A DNA stretch of 64,000 nt from Rhodospirillaceae bacterium (GTDB lineage: Bacteria > Pseudomonadota > Alphaproteobacteria > Kiloniellales > DSM-21159): assembly GCA_006969625.1 (NCBI GenBank), contig CP030885.1:1302001-1366000 (forward strand), given 5' to 3'. Position 1 is the stretch's first letter. Every line of letters starts with the position of its first letter. A program made the translations under genes and the position numbers. Under the pieces are notes generated by a model that was given only the letters and a program-made list of their open reading frames with translations, had not been told where the DNA came from and ran no database searches. Positions 48,670-57,954 of this stretch are shown here, piece by piece.

Positions 48670-49666
48670 AGGGGCTACCCTCCAGGGTCAGGTCGCCCAG
48701 CGTCACGGACTGGCCGGTGACGATGCGGGTGAAGGTGGGCATGTCGACGTTGCGGCTGGTGATGACGGTGGCCGCCGGCCCCTCCAGGGGCGGCAGCTTG
48801 CCCGACTGTAGCGCCGCAATGCCGACGACGCAGGCGCCTTCCGCGACCAAGCGGTCTTCATAGTAGAGCGTCTGCATGGCGCGGTAGATCTCCGCCTCGC
48901 TCACCAGCACGACCTCGTCCAAGAGGTCGCGGCACAGGCGGAAGGTCAGCTTGTTGTCCTGGCCGATGCCGCCGCCGAGGGAGTCAGCCAGGCTGGCCAC
49001 CTCGGTCACCTCGACCGGCCGACCGGCCTTCAGCGACTCGTACATCGCCGCGCCCCGGTCCATCGAGATGCCGATGCATCGGATGTCGGGCTTGATCGCC
49101 TTGGCCGCGAGCGCGATGCCGCCGGCCAGCCCGCCGCCGGACAGCGGCAGCAGCAGGGTGTGCAGGTCCGGCCGGTCCTCCAGCAATTCCAGCCCGATGG
49201 TGCCCTGGCCCGCCACGACGTCGGGGTCGTCGAACGGGGAGATCGGGACCAGCCCTTCCTCGGCGACAAGACGGTCGCTCTCGACCTCCGCCTCGTCCTG
49301 GCTGCGACCGACGATGCGGACCTCCGCGCCGAGTGCGCGGATACCCTCCACTTTGGCCTTGGGCACCAGCTCCGACATGCAGATCACCGCCCGCAGGCCC
49401 TTGGCGCGTGCGGCGTAGGCGACGCCGCGGCCGTGGTTGCCGGTCGAGCAGCAGGTTACGCCCCGCACGCCCTCAGGAAGGTGTGCGACGGCGTTCACCG
49501 CGCCGCGCAGCTTGAACGCGCCGATCGGCTGTGTGGTCTCGAGCTTCAGCAGAACCTCCTGGCCGAATGTCTTCGTCAGGAAGGGCGAGGGCACCAGCGG
49601 CGTGCGCAGGGCGATACCGGAAATGGCCCGACGCGCGGCCAGGATGTCGGCGAGGCTGACGGTCAT
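48659..49666 (-). CDS. eutB: Threonine dehydratase-like PLP enzyme, EutB-like (ectoine utilisation)
   Basis: A 335-residue fold-type II PLP enzyme. The PLP lysine is in G-A-F-K-L-R-G-A, followed by C-S-T-G-N-H-G-R-G and the phosphate loop S-G-G-G-L-A-G-G. There is no regulatory ACT domain, so it is not biosynthetic IlvA. In hydroxyectoine clusters EutB is proposed to eliminate water from the hydroxylated compound; the related BhcB is a 3-hydroxyaspartate dehydratase. The start at 49666 (MTVSLADI) has no clear ribosome site; an upstream start near 49738 is possible. It diverges from the asnC-type regulator. Confidence 0.83.
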   Translation of the reverse strand: MTVSLADILAARRAISGIALRTPLVPSPFLTKTFGQEVLLKLETTQPIGAFKLRGAVNAVAHLPEGVRGVTCCSTGNHGRGVAYAARAKGLRAVICMSELVPKAKVEGIRALGAEVRIVGRSQDEAEVESDRLVAEEGLVPISPFDDPDVVAGQGTIGLELLEDRPDLHTLLLPLSGGGLAGGIALAAKAIKPDIRCIGISMDRGAAMYESLKAGRPVEVTEVASLADSLGGGIGQDNKLTFRLCRDLLDEVVLVSEAEIYRAMQTLYYEDRLVAEGACVVGIAALQSGKLPPLEGPAATVITSRNVDMPTFTRIVTGQSVTLGDLTLEGSPYAA

Positions 49667-49799
49667 GCAGGCAGAGGGTCCGAAAAGGAGCGTGGGCAGG
49701 GCGGCGGCACCGCGATGGTACACCCTGAAGGCCATGGGTCCAGCCATCGGCAGCCGCCGGCCGTTGCGCGCGACCGGTAAACCGGCGTAAAGCCGGGAC

Positions 49800-50282
49800 A
49801 TGGTGAAGCTCGACGACCGCGACCTGCAGATTCTCCAGGTGCTGGCTAGGGAAGGGCGCATCTCCAAGGCCGAGTTGGCGCAGCGGGTCAACCTGACCGC
49901 CACGCCCTGCTGGGAGCGGCTGAAACGCCTGGAGCAGGCAGGCGTGGTGCGCGGCTACGCCGCCGACATCGCTCTGGCGAAGATCGCGCCGCACGTCACC
50001 GTCTTCGTCACCGCCGAATTGGAGAGCCACCGCGCCGAGCGCTTCCAGATCTTCGAGCAGGCGGTGCAACGCTACCCCGAGATCGTCGGTTGCTGGGCCC
50101 TGGGCGGCGGCTGGGACTACCTGCTGCAGATCGTCACCCGCGACATCGACAGCTATCAGCGCCTGGTCGACGACCTGCTCGAGCGCAAGATCGGCCTGGC
50201 GCGCTACGTCACCTACGTGGTGACCAAGCCCGTGAAGTCCGGCGCCCCGCCGCCGCTCGAGGCGCTGCTGGCAGAGGACTAG
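49800..50282 (+). CDS. Lrp/AsnC-family regulator (DoeX-like)
   Basis: A 160-residue feast/famine regulator: an N-terminal winged helix-turn-helix (L-D-D-R-D-L-Q-I-L-Q-V-L, then S-K-A-E-L-A-Q-R-V-N-L-T-A-T-P-C-W-E-R-L) and a C-terminal RAM domain (G-C-W-A-L-G-G-G-W-D-Y-L-L). In ectoine degraders, DoeX/AsnC beside ssd and the aminotransferase activates the pathway in response to 2,4-diaminobutyrate derivatives. Here it sits between eutBC and ssd and could control both arms. Confidence 0.9.
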   Translation: MVKLDDRDLQILQVLAREGRISKAELAQRVNLTATPCWERLKRLEQAGVVRGYAADIALAKIAPHVTVFVTAELESHRAERFQIFEQAVQRYPEIVGCWALGGGWDYLLQIVTRDIDSYQRLVDDLLERKIGLARYVTYVVTKPVKSGAPPPLEALLAED

Positions 50283-50362
50283 CCTAGCCACCCCGGGGTC
50301 GGACAGAGGATTCCTCTTTCCGGGCGTGCCGGAACAGACCGAACGTCTGCGCGGACGGACCT

Positions 50363-50390
50363 AGCTTGAGGACCTAGACACTCTCAAGCT
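50363..50390 (+). promoter_or_regulatory. Inverted repeat upstream of the semialdehyde dehydrogenase gene
   Basis: AGCTTGAG and CTCAAGCT form perfect 8-base arms 12 bases apart, ending 12 bases before the start codon. It may be an operator for the AsnC-type regulator or a leader hairpin. Confidence 0.35.
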
Positions 50391-50402
50391 CGGGAATCCG
50401 CC

Positions 50403-51887
50403 ATGAGCCACGCGACCCTTGCCGATCGGCACCCCTCCATCGACATCGCCGACCGACGCCTGTTCCGCACGTTCGCCTACGTCGGCGGGCGCTGGACCGG
50501 CGCGGCCGATGGCGCCGCGCTGGGCGTCAGCAACCCGGCCGACGGCAGGTGGCTGGGCGAGGTGGCGAGCCTTTCGCGCGCCGAGGCGGAGCAGGCCGTC
50601 GAGGTGGCGCATGTCGCTTTCCAGACCTGGTCCTATTCCCTGCCGCAGCAGCGCACCGCCGTGCTGCGCCGCTGGTTCGAGCTGATGATGGAGAATCGCG
50701 AGGACCTGGCGCGGCTGATGACCCTGGAGCAGGGCAAGCCCCTGTCGGAAGCGCGCGGCGAGATCGACTACGCCGCCTCCTTCGTCGAATTCTACGCCGA
50801 GGAGGCCAAGCGACCGAACATCGAGGGCGTCACCTCGCACCTGCCGGACGCCGAGGTCGAGCTGTGGCGCGAGCCGATCGGCGTCGCCGCCTTGGTCACG
50901 CCCTGGAACTTCCCCTCGGCGATGCTGACTCGCAAGGCCGCCGCCGCCATCGCCGCCGGCTGCACTGTGGTTGCGCACCCCTCGAAGGAAACGCCCTTCT
51001 CCGCCCTGGCGTTGGCCGAACTGGCCGAGCGCGCCGGCCTGCCGGCCGGCGTCTTCAACGTGGTCACCGGCCAGGCGCCGACGGTCGTCGAACCTTGGAT
51101 GGAGGACCCGCGAGTGGGCGTGCTGTCCTTCACCGGGTCGACCCCGGTCGGCAAGCTGCTCTACCGCCAGGGCGCCGAAACGGTGAAACGGCTGGTGCTG
51201 GAGCTCGGCGGCCATGCCCCCTGCCTGGTCTTCGCCGACGCCGAGATGGACAACGCCGTGGCCGAGGCGATGACCGCGAAGTTCGCGACCTCGGGTCAGG
51301 ACTGCCTGGGCGCCAACCGTATCCTCGTCGAGCGTACCGTGTACGAGGAATTCTGCGCGCGCTTCGCCGAGGCGACCGCGGCGCTCACCGTCGGCCCCGG
51401 CCTGGACGATCCAGACATCGGCCCGCTGATGAACGAGAAGGCGGTGTCCAAGCAGGAGGAACACGTCGCCGACGCGCTGGCGCGCGGCGCCCGGGTCCTG
51501 GTCGGTGGCAAGCGCCACAAGGCCGGTCCGCTGTTCTTCGAGCCGACCGCGCTGGCCGACGTGCCGGCTGACGCCCTGATCTTCCGCGAGGAGACCTTCG
51601 GCCCCGTGGCGGCGATCGCGCCCTTCGATACGGAGCAGGAAGCGATCGCGCGCGCCAACGACACGCCCTACGGCTTGGTCGCCTACCTGCACACCCTCGA
51701 CCCGCGCCGCATCTACAGGGCCAGCCGGGCGCTGCAGTTCGGCATGGTGGCGGTCAATCGGACCAAGGTGACCGGCGCGCCGATCCCCTTCGGCGGCATG
51801 AAGCAGTCGGGCCTCGGCCGCGAAGGTGCCCGCCAGGGCCTCGAGGCCTTCACCGAGATCAAGTACGTCTGCCGCGACTGGGCGTAG
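50403..51887 (+). CDS. NAD(P)-dependent semialdehyde dehydrogenase (Ssd/DoeC-like)
   Basis: A 494-residue aldehyde dehydrogenase. Visible are T-P-W-N-F-P (cofactor), F-T-G-S-T-P-V-G, the general-base glutamate in L-E-L-G-G-H-A-P, and the catalytic cysteine in G-Q-D-C-L-G-A-N-R. It resembles succinate-semialdehyde dehydrogenase; in ectoine clusters the homologue oxidises aspartate semialdehyde made from 2,4-diaminobutyrate to aspartate. It lies 120 bases after the regulator gene and before the aminotransferase. Confidence 0.92.
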   Translation: MSHATLADRHPSIDIADRRLFRTFAYVGGRWTGAADGAALGVSNPADGRWLGEVASLSRAEAEQAVEVAHVAFQTWSYSLPQQRTAVLRRWFELMMENREDLARLMTLEQGKPLSEARGEIDYAASFVEFYAEEAKRPNIEGVTSHLPDAEVELWREPIGVAALVTPWNFPSAMLTRKAAAAIAAGCTVVAHPSKETPFSALALAELAERAGLPAGVFNVVTGQAPTVVEPWMEDPRVGVLSFTGSTPVGKLLYRQGAETVKRLVLELGGHAPCLVFADAEMDNAVAEAMTAKFATSGQDCLGANRILVERTVYEEFCARFAEATAALTVGPGLDDPDIGPLMNEKAVSKQEEHVADALARGARVLVGGKRHKAGPLFFEPTALADVPADALIFREETFGPVAAIAPFDTEQEAIARANDTPYGLVAYLHTLDPRRIYRASRALQFGMVAVNRTKVTGAPIPFGGMKQSGLGREGARQGLEAFTEIKYVCRDWA

Positions 51888-51924
51888 GTGGCTTTGCCTG
51901 CCGGGGCCGCCGGTGGCGGCCCGC

Positions 51925-52031
51925 CTTCGCCCTTCGAGACGGGCCCTTTCGGGCCCTCCTCAGGATGAAGGCCTCTCGAAACTCGACTTTATCCTGAGCC
52001 GCGGCAGCAGGCCGCGAGTCGAAGGGCGAAG
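51925..52031. repeat. 107-base intergenic palindromic repeat
   Basis: The ends are CTTCGCCCTTCGA (51925-51937) and its exact complement (52019-52031). Nested inside are CTCAGGAT (51959-51966) with a complementary ATCCTGAG (51991-51998), and GGGCCC-TTTC-GGGCCC (51941-51956). It has the CCTTCGAGAC...CTCAGGATGA arrangement of short interspersed repeats widely seen in alphaproteobacterial chromosomes. It fills most of the 222-base gap between ssd and the aminotransferase gene and could act as a transcription attenuator or mRNA-stabilising element. Confidence 0.7.
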
Positions 52032-52109
52032 TCGGCGGCCCGACCGGGCCGCGCTTGCTCGGACCAGGGTGTCGTCCGACGGGGACGCCCGAGACGAAAG
52101 GACAAGAAG

Positions 52110-53498
52110 ATGCGCGACAACGACCTGCTCGACCGCTGGGATCGGGAGAACTTCTTCCATCCCTCGACGCACCTGGCCAAGCACGCGCGCGGCGAGGCGC
52201 CGAACCGCATCGTCACCGGCGGCGAAGGCGTCTACATCGCCGACCGGGACGGCAAGCGCTTCCTGGACGCCTTCGCCGGCCTATACTGCGTCAACGTCGG
52301 TTACGGCCGGCCCGAGATCGCCGAGGCGATCGCCGAGCAGGCGCGCGAGCTGGCCTACTACCATGCCTACGTCGGCCACGGCACCGAAGCGGCGATCACC
52401 CTCGCCAAGATGATCCTCGACCGCGCCCCCGCCGGCATGTCCAAGGTCTATTTCGGCCTCGGCGGCTCGGACGCGAACGAGACCAACGTCAAGCTGGTCT
52501 GGTACGTCAACAACGTGCTCGGCCGGCCGGAGAAGAAGAAGATCGTCTCGCGCTGGCGGGGCTACCACGGCTCCGGGCTGATGACCGGCTCGCTGACCGG
52601 CCTGCACCTCTTCCACAAGACGTTCGACTTGCCGTTGCCGCAGGTGCTGCACACCGAGGCACCCTACTACTTCCGGCGGGCGGACCTGAGCATGAGCGAG
52701 GCCGACTTCGTCGCCTACTGCGCCGCCGAGCTGGAGGCGATGATCGCACGGGAAGGGGCCGAGACCATCGCCGCCTTCATCGCCGAGCCGGTGCTCGGCA
52801 CCGGCGGGCTGGTGCCGCCGCCGCGAGGCTACTGGGAGGCAATCCAGCCGATCCTCGAGAAGCACGACATCTTGCTGATCGCCGACGAAGTGGTCACCGG
52901 CTTCGGCCGTCTGGGCAGCATGTTCGGCTCCGACCACTACGGCCTGCGGCCGGATATCGTCACCATCGCCAAGGGCCTGACCTCGGCCTATGCGCCGCTG
53001 TCCGGTTCGATCGTCTCGGAGAAGGTCTGGCGAGTGCTGGAGCAGGGCACCGATGAGCTGGGTCCCTTCGGTCACGGCTGGACCTACTCGGCGCATCCCA
53101 TCGGGGCAGCGGCCGGCGTCGCCAACCTGAAGCTGATCGACAGCCTTGGGCTGGTGGAGAACGCCGGCACCACCGGCGCCTACCTGACGGCGGCGATGAC
53201 GCGGGCGCTGGGCGGGCATCCGCAGGTCGGCGAGGTGCGCGGCGAAGGCATGCTCTGTGCCGTCGAGTTCGTCGCGGACCGCGAGAGCCGCACCTTCTTC
53301 GACCCGGCCGAGGGGGTCGGTGCCAAGGTGGCGGCGGCCCTGGCCAAGCGCGGGGTGATCGCCCGCGCGATGCCGCAGGGCGACATTCTGGGCTTCGCGC
53401 CGCCGCTCTGCCTGACCCAGGCCGAGGCGGACGAGATCGTTGCCCGCACCGCCGATGCCGTCGAGGAGGTGTTGGGCCGCGCCGTGGCCGAGGCATAG
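52110..53498 (+). CDS. Class III aminotransferase (2,4-diaminobutyrate transaminase, DoeD-like)
   Basis: A 462-residue PLP enzyme of the omega-aminotransferase group. The PLP-binding region has L-L-I-A-D-E-V-V-T-G-F-G-R (aspartate) and T-I-A-K-G-L-T-S-A-Y (lysine). Start MRDNDLLDRWDRENFFHPST matches aspartate-/diaminobutyrate-pyruvate type members. In ectoine catabolism this step turns L-2,4-diaminobutyrate into aspartate semialdehyde, the substrate of the enzyme encoded just upstream. The ectoine hydrolase and deacetylase genes are not in the window. Confidence 0.9.
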   Translation: MRDNDLLDRWDRENFFHPSTHLAKHARGEAPNRIVTGGEGVYIADRDGKRFLDAFAGLYCVNVGYGRPEIAEAIAEQARELAYYHAYVGHGTEAAITLAKMILDRAPAGMSKVYFGLGGSDANETNVKLVWYVNNVLGRPEKKKIVSRWRGYHGSGLMTGSLTGLHLFHKTFDLPLPQVLHTEAPYYFRRADLSMSEADFVAYCAAELEAMIAREGAETIAAFIAEPVLGTGGLVPPPRGYWEAIQPILEKHDILLIADEVVTGFGRLGSMFGSDHYGLRPDIVTIAKGLTSAYAPLSGSIVSEKVWRVLEQGTDELGPFGHGWTYSAHPIGAAAGVANLKLIDSLGLVENAGTTGAYLTAAMTRALGGHPQVGEVRGEGMLCAVEFVADRESRTFFDPAEGVGAKVAAALAKRGVIARAMPQGDILGFAPPLCLTQAEADEIVARTADAVEEVLGRAVAEA

Positions 53499-53554
53499 CC
53501 TGACACGCCCCCGAAGCGCGCTCACGCTGGAGAGCGCCCGGACGTCCGTCCGGA

Positions 53555-54160
53555 TCACGCGCCGGCCGCGGCTATGGTGTCGAGCGCGACGCCGGCGCCC
53601 AGGTCGACTCGGGCCGGCAACTCGAAGGGCGGAAGGTCGCGCGCCCACAACCGCCGGCCCTCCAGCCCGACCGCCAGGGACAGGGTGACGGTGCCGGCCG
53701 CGAGTGCGGTCAGGCGCCCGTCCTCCAGGGTTGCATGCAGGCCCGAAATCCGCAGCGCCAGCTCGAGGTCGAAGACCGCGCGGCGCGCCTTGACGCCGTT
53801 CAGGATCAGGCTGATCGCCGGATGATGGCGCGAGACGATGCGGTGGGTCAGCAGTGGCACCACGGTGCGGCCGCCGGACTTCGCGTGGCGGGCCAGCTCC
53901 TGCCACTTCGCCAAGCCGCCGGCGACGGCATCGATCAGCGACACCTCGAAGGCCTCCTTGACCGTCGTCTCGAGCGTGCGCTCCAGGTCGCCGGCCTCTA
54001 GACCGACGCCGGTCAGGCGGGTCTCGGGAAGCTGGCGCGTCAGTTCCCGCTCGACGGATTCGACCAGTTCCGCGAGATCCTCGGGCTCGAGCGGACTGAG
54101 GCTGGTCGGCAGCGCCGGGCCGGCGGCGGCCGGGCGTGCGACGGCGGTGGATCTCGTCAT
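53555..54160 (-). CDS. Hypothetical protein
   Basis: A 201-residue protein that I do not recognise. The first 25 residues are Ala/Pro-rich and not a clear signal peptide; an acidic helical segment (S-P-L-E-P-E-D-L-A-E-L-V-E-S-V-E) follows, and the rest alternates hydrophobic strands and charged loops with no cysteine. Its start overlaps the stop of the upstream unknown gene by four bases (ATGA at 54157-54160), so the two products are probably made together and may interact. Confidence 0.65.
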   Translation of the reverse strand: MTRSTAVARPAAAGPALPTSLSPLEPEDLAELVESVERELTRQLPETRLTGVGLEAGDLERTLETTVKEAFEVSLIDAVAGGLAKWQELARHAKSGGRTVVPLLTHRIVSRHHPAISLILNGVKARRAVFDLELALRISGLHATLEDGRLTALAAGTVTLSLAVGLEGRRLWARDLPPFELPARVDLGAGVALDTIAAAGA

Positions 54161-56582
54161 CTCGCCTCCCGGGCCGCCGGCGGCCCTTCCTCGGGTTCCA
54201 CCCAGGTCTCGCTCGGCGCCGCCTGCTCGATCCGGAAGGCCAGGGCGAGGCGCGGCCCCTCGACCACGAGCGGCGCGCCGAGCGGATCCGGATCCGTCGC
54301 CAAGTGTACCACGCTCGCCGGCACGCGCTGCGGGCGTGGCCGCAGGATGCGCCAAGCGACCATGACAAGCAGGAGCGCTGCCAAGGCAGCCGGCCCGCCG
54401 ATCACCCAGGCCGGAGCGACGCCGGTGCGGCAGACCCAGTCGCCGAGCCAGTGCCCGGCCGACAGCCGGACCGCGCGGCTCGCGCTCAGCCCGGCATCGT
54501 CCCAAGCGGTGATCGTGACCACCCGCCGCTCGCAGGCCTGCAGCGTAAAGGATTGGCGGATCTGTGCTCCGGCGACGAGCCGCCTGTCGCCGTCGCGGAT
54601 CTCCACCCTGGCGATGCGGCCGTCGTCCCGCGCCTCGCCGATCAGGGCGACGAAGCCTTCGGCATCGGCGGTCCAGCTCTCGGCGACCTCGATGCGCGGC
54701 GGCCGATTTGGGCGCTGCGGCGGATCCTCGCTAGGCGGTTGCTCGACGCGCGGCTCTTCCGGTGGCGGTTCGTCTCTCGACGACTCGGGCGGCGGCTCCC
54801 GGGGCGGCTCCCGGGGCGGCTCCCGGGGTGGCGTCTCGACGACTTGATCGGGGGGCGGGTCTGGTCCGGCGGCCGTGTCTCGTCAGGGGGCTGCGGCGTG
54901 CGCGCCTCGAGGGCTGCCGTCAACAGCTCTTCCCATTCGGCCCAGGGCAGGTCCGCCGGCAGGTCTTCGGCTGCTCCGAAGGCTTCCAGAGCCCGGCAGG
55001 TGTTGCGGCCGAGCAGGCCGTCGGCGGTCCCGGCCGCGTGGCCGAGCGCATTCAGCGCGTTCTGGATGCGGCGCAGGCGGGCGGTGCTCACGGCCTCCGT
55101 CTGGGGCCCGCAAAGGGGCAGGCGCCACAGCACCAGGCGCGCCGTGGCGGTGTTGCCTGCCCGGTCGCGGGCGCGGAAGCCCAGGGCCGTGCGCGTGGCC
55201 GGATCCGGCATCGCGACGCGCAGGGCGAAGCGCCCGTCCGGCTCCAGATCGACCAGGACTTCGGGGTCCAGGCGGACCAAGGTGGCAACGCCGCCGGTGT
55301 CGGTCACCCGGCCGCGCACCACGGCCTGCGCCGCCGTGGTCCGCACAGGGGCCTCGTCGAAGACGATACGCGGCGGCGTGCGGTCTGGCGGCGGCTCCGG
55401 CGGCGCCGGGCGCGCCAGCTCCAGGCGGAAGCTGTCTCGCTTGCCCTGCCAGTCGGTGGCGGCGATGACCAGCGCTCGGCTGCCGCCGGGCGGCGGCGCA
55501 CGCACCTCCAGCGTGCTCTCCCGGCGCTGCACCGCCGGCGCATCGAAGGGGCTGCCGGGTTCCGGGATGCCATCGACCGAAAGAGTGCGCAGGTAGCCCT
55601 CGGCCTGCACGACGAAGGCGAAGGCGAAGGTCTCGTCAGTCACTGTGATGCGGCTGCCCTCAGCGAAGCGCCGCCCGTCGAGCCCACGCACGAGGATCTG
55701 GGGGCCCGCCACTTCGGCGGCCCGCAGCACGATGGAGATCTCGCCGCTGCGGCGGGCGGAGTCGACGGCGCGTGCGACCATGCGGCTGCGGCTGCCGGGG
55801 CGCGGGCTCGGCACGCTCACCTCCCGACGTATGGCGCGCCGTCCGCCGAGGTCGGCGCGGTCGAGCCGAATGGCGGGAAAGTCGCCGATGATCTCCACCG
55901 CCACCAGTGGCGCATCGGCCTCGACGGAAACGCGAAGACGTTGCCGTGGCCCCTCCACCAGGACTTCCGCGCCGGGTTCCAGTCGTTCCAGACGGCCGTC
56001 GCGCGCGATCGCGAGTTCCAATCGCGGCGCCGTCCCCGCCGGCTCGGTCGTCGGAGTCTGCGGCGTCGCGCGCTCGAGGACCTGCGGCTCGGGCAGCGTC
56101 GGGATAGGCAGCGACAGTTGGGGCAGCGGCTGCCGCTCCGGCTCGCCGGTCGGGTCGGCCTGGGCGGCCCGGCCGACGTCATCGCTGGGCGCTGGCTCGG
56201 CAAAGCCGACGCGCACCAGGTCGCAGAGCCCGCGCTCGGCCGCTTCGTAGGCCTCGCTCTGTGGCACCCGCACCAGGGTGGCCCCGCCTCGGGCCAGGCG
56301 GTCGGCGATCTGGCCGGGCTCGAGCGGCGGCCGCGGTGCCCCCTGGGCGAACAGGAAACAGGCACGCATGCCCTCAAGGGCCGACCAGCGGACCTCGGCG
56401 AACTCCAGATTGACGGTGTAGAGCGCACTGGCCAGGGCCGTGCGGGCCTCGAGCGTGTTGTAGCGCGGCGTGTCCACCTGAATGGAGGGGGCCGCCTGTG
56501 CGCCGGCGGGTGCGGCCAGGCAAATCAGCAGGACCGGCAGCAGCGCTGCCACACGCCTCGCGCTCCGCTTCGCCATGCCCAT
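54157..56582 (-). CDS. Exported protein with peptidoglycan-binding-like domain, apparent frameshift
   Basis: One gene read in two frames. The first frame (56582 to about 54850) encodes a signal peptide, a long region of unknown type rich in beta strands, and a peptidoglycan-binding-like motif (about 495-560: R-I-Q-N-A-L-N-A-L-G, D-G-L-L-G-R-N-T-C-R-A-L). At a run of six G (54850-54855; C on the coding strand) the frame shifts by one base: read straight on it becomes an Arg/Ser-rich tail ending at 54642, but in the other frame it continues as a proline/glutamate linker (repeated P-R-E-P), a domain with V-E-I-R-D-G-D, one transmembrane helix (near 54430) and a cytoplasmic tail to 54157. Function unknown. 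Confidence 0.7.
54793..54828. repeat. Three perfect 12-base tandem repeats
   Basis: CGGCTCCCGGGG occurs three times in a row; in the downstream frame it encodes P-R-E-P units of the proline-rich linker. Copy number could vary by slippage. Confidence 0.8.
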
Positions 56583-56847
56583 GACCGACCCCTTCGCCGG
56601 GGGATGGCGCCTTTTCGTTCGGACGCGGCAAGACTGCCGGGGCGCCTGCAAGAATGGACACGAGAACGAGCATGCTTCGGTTCCCGATAAACCGGCAGTG
56701 ACTTTTCCGTGATGGCGACGGAGCTTGCAACCTGTGCAGAGCTGGAGGATGCCTTATGTGAAGTGCAAACGGCCGGCGAAGGAACGGGGGAGGACCGGCC
56801 GCCACCGCACGTAACACCTGACAGCGCCGCGCCGCAGGTACCTCTGA

Positions 56848-57954
56848 ATGAGCCTCTTTAAGCAGTTCGCCGCCCTCGCGGTCGTGGCCGCGGCGGGCTA
56901 TCTCGGCTACCTATACGCTTGGCCGCTGATCGACGCGGCCGACAGCCGGCAGGCGGGCGCGCGCCCGGCCGCACCCTCGGCCGTCCGCGTGCTGGTGGAG
57001 CCGGCCGAGCTGCGCCCCGAACGGCTCCGCATCGAGGCGGTCGGTACCGCCGAAGCGATCCGCTCCGCGAACCTCTTCCCCGCCGCCGCCGGTGAAGTCA
57101 TGGCGCTCGCCATCGCACCGAACCGGAAGGTGGCGGAAGGCGACCTGTTGCTCGAACTCGACCGCCGCAGCGAAGAGCTGGCGGTCGAACTGGCGGAAGT
57201 TCGCGTCAAGGATGCCCGCCAGCTCCTGCGGCGCTACGAGCGCACCGCTGGTACCGGTGCCGTCCCGGAGTCGACCGTCGACGAAGCGCGCACGGCCGTG
57301 GAGGAGGCGCGCATCGAGCTGCGCCAGGCCGAAGTGGCGCTAGCTGACCGCATGGTGCTGGCGCCTTTCGCCGGCCATGTCGGCATGACCGAGGTCGAGG
57401 TTGGAGACCGCATCGATCAGGACGATCCGATCACCACGCTGGACGACCGCAGCAGCCTGCTGGTCAGTTTCGAGGTCCCCGAGATCTTCCTGGAGCGGGT
57501 AGGGGTGGGCCAGCCGATCCAGGTGGCGACCTGGATGGCCCGCGAGCGCACCATCGCCGGCGAGATCGTCGACCTGGGCAGCCGGATCGACCCGCAGACG
57601 CGCAGCTTCATGGCCCGCGCCCTGGTGCCCAATCCGGACGACCGGCTGCGCCCCGGCATGAGCTTCGCCGTGACCATGGACCTGGAGGGACCGCACTACC
57701 CGCTGGTGCCGGAGGTAGCGGTGCAGTGGGGCGGCGACGGCGCCTTTCTCTGGGTGGTCCGCGAAGGCGCAGCGCAGCGCGTGCCGGTTCGCATCGTCCA
57801 GCGCCAGGAGGGCACGGTGCTGGTGGACGCGCCAGTCGAGGCGGGGGCGCAGGTCGTGGTCGAGGGCATCCAGCGGATGCGCGACGGCCTGGCGGTGACG
57901 CTCGCCGAGCCGCTGGACGCGCAGACCGTCGAGGCCGGCGAAGGCGGCTCCTGA
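56848..57954 (+). CDS. RND efflux periplasmic adaptor (membrane fusion protein)
   Basis: A 368-residue adaptor with an N-terminal membrane anchor (F-A-A-L-A-V-V-A-A-A-G-Y-L-G-Y-L), the lipoyl half-motifs (A-A-G-E-V-M-A-L-A-I-A and V-L-A-P-F-A-G-H-V-G) flanking a short helical hairpin, a beta barrel and a membrane-proximal domain. It links the inner-membrane pump to the outer-membrane channel. Its stop TGA shares one base with the ATG of the pump gene (TGATG). No regulator gene adjoins. Confidence 0.93.
   Translation: MSLFKQFAALAVVAAAGYLGYLYAWPLIDAADSRQAGARPAAPSAVRVLVEPAELRPERLRIEAVGTAEAIRSANLFPAAAGEVMALAIAPNRKVAEGDLLLELDRRSEELAVELAEVRVKDARQLLRRYERTAGTGAVPESTVDEARTAVEEARIELRQAEVALADRMVLAPFAGHVGMTEVEVGDRIDQDDPITTLDDRSSLLVSFEVPEIFLERVGVGQPIQVATWMARERTIAGEIVDLGSRIDPQTRSFMARALVPNPDDRLRPGMSFAVTMDLEGPHYPLVPEVAVQWGGDGAFLWVVREGAAQRVPVRIVQRQEGTVLVDAPVEAGAQVVVEGIQRMRDGLAVTLAEPLDAQTVEAGEGGS

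Noticed and set aside
54793..54828. Tandem 12-base repeats as a CRISPR-like array
   Set aside because: Units are contiguous without spacers and encode a proline-rich linker.
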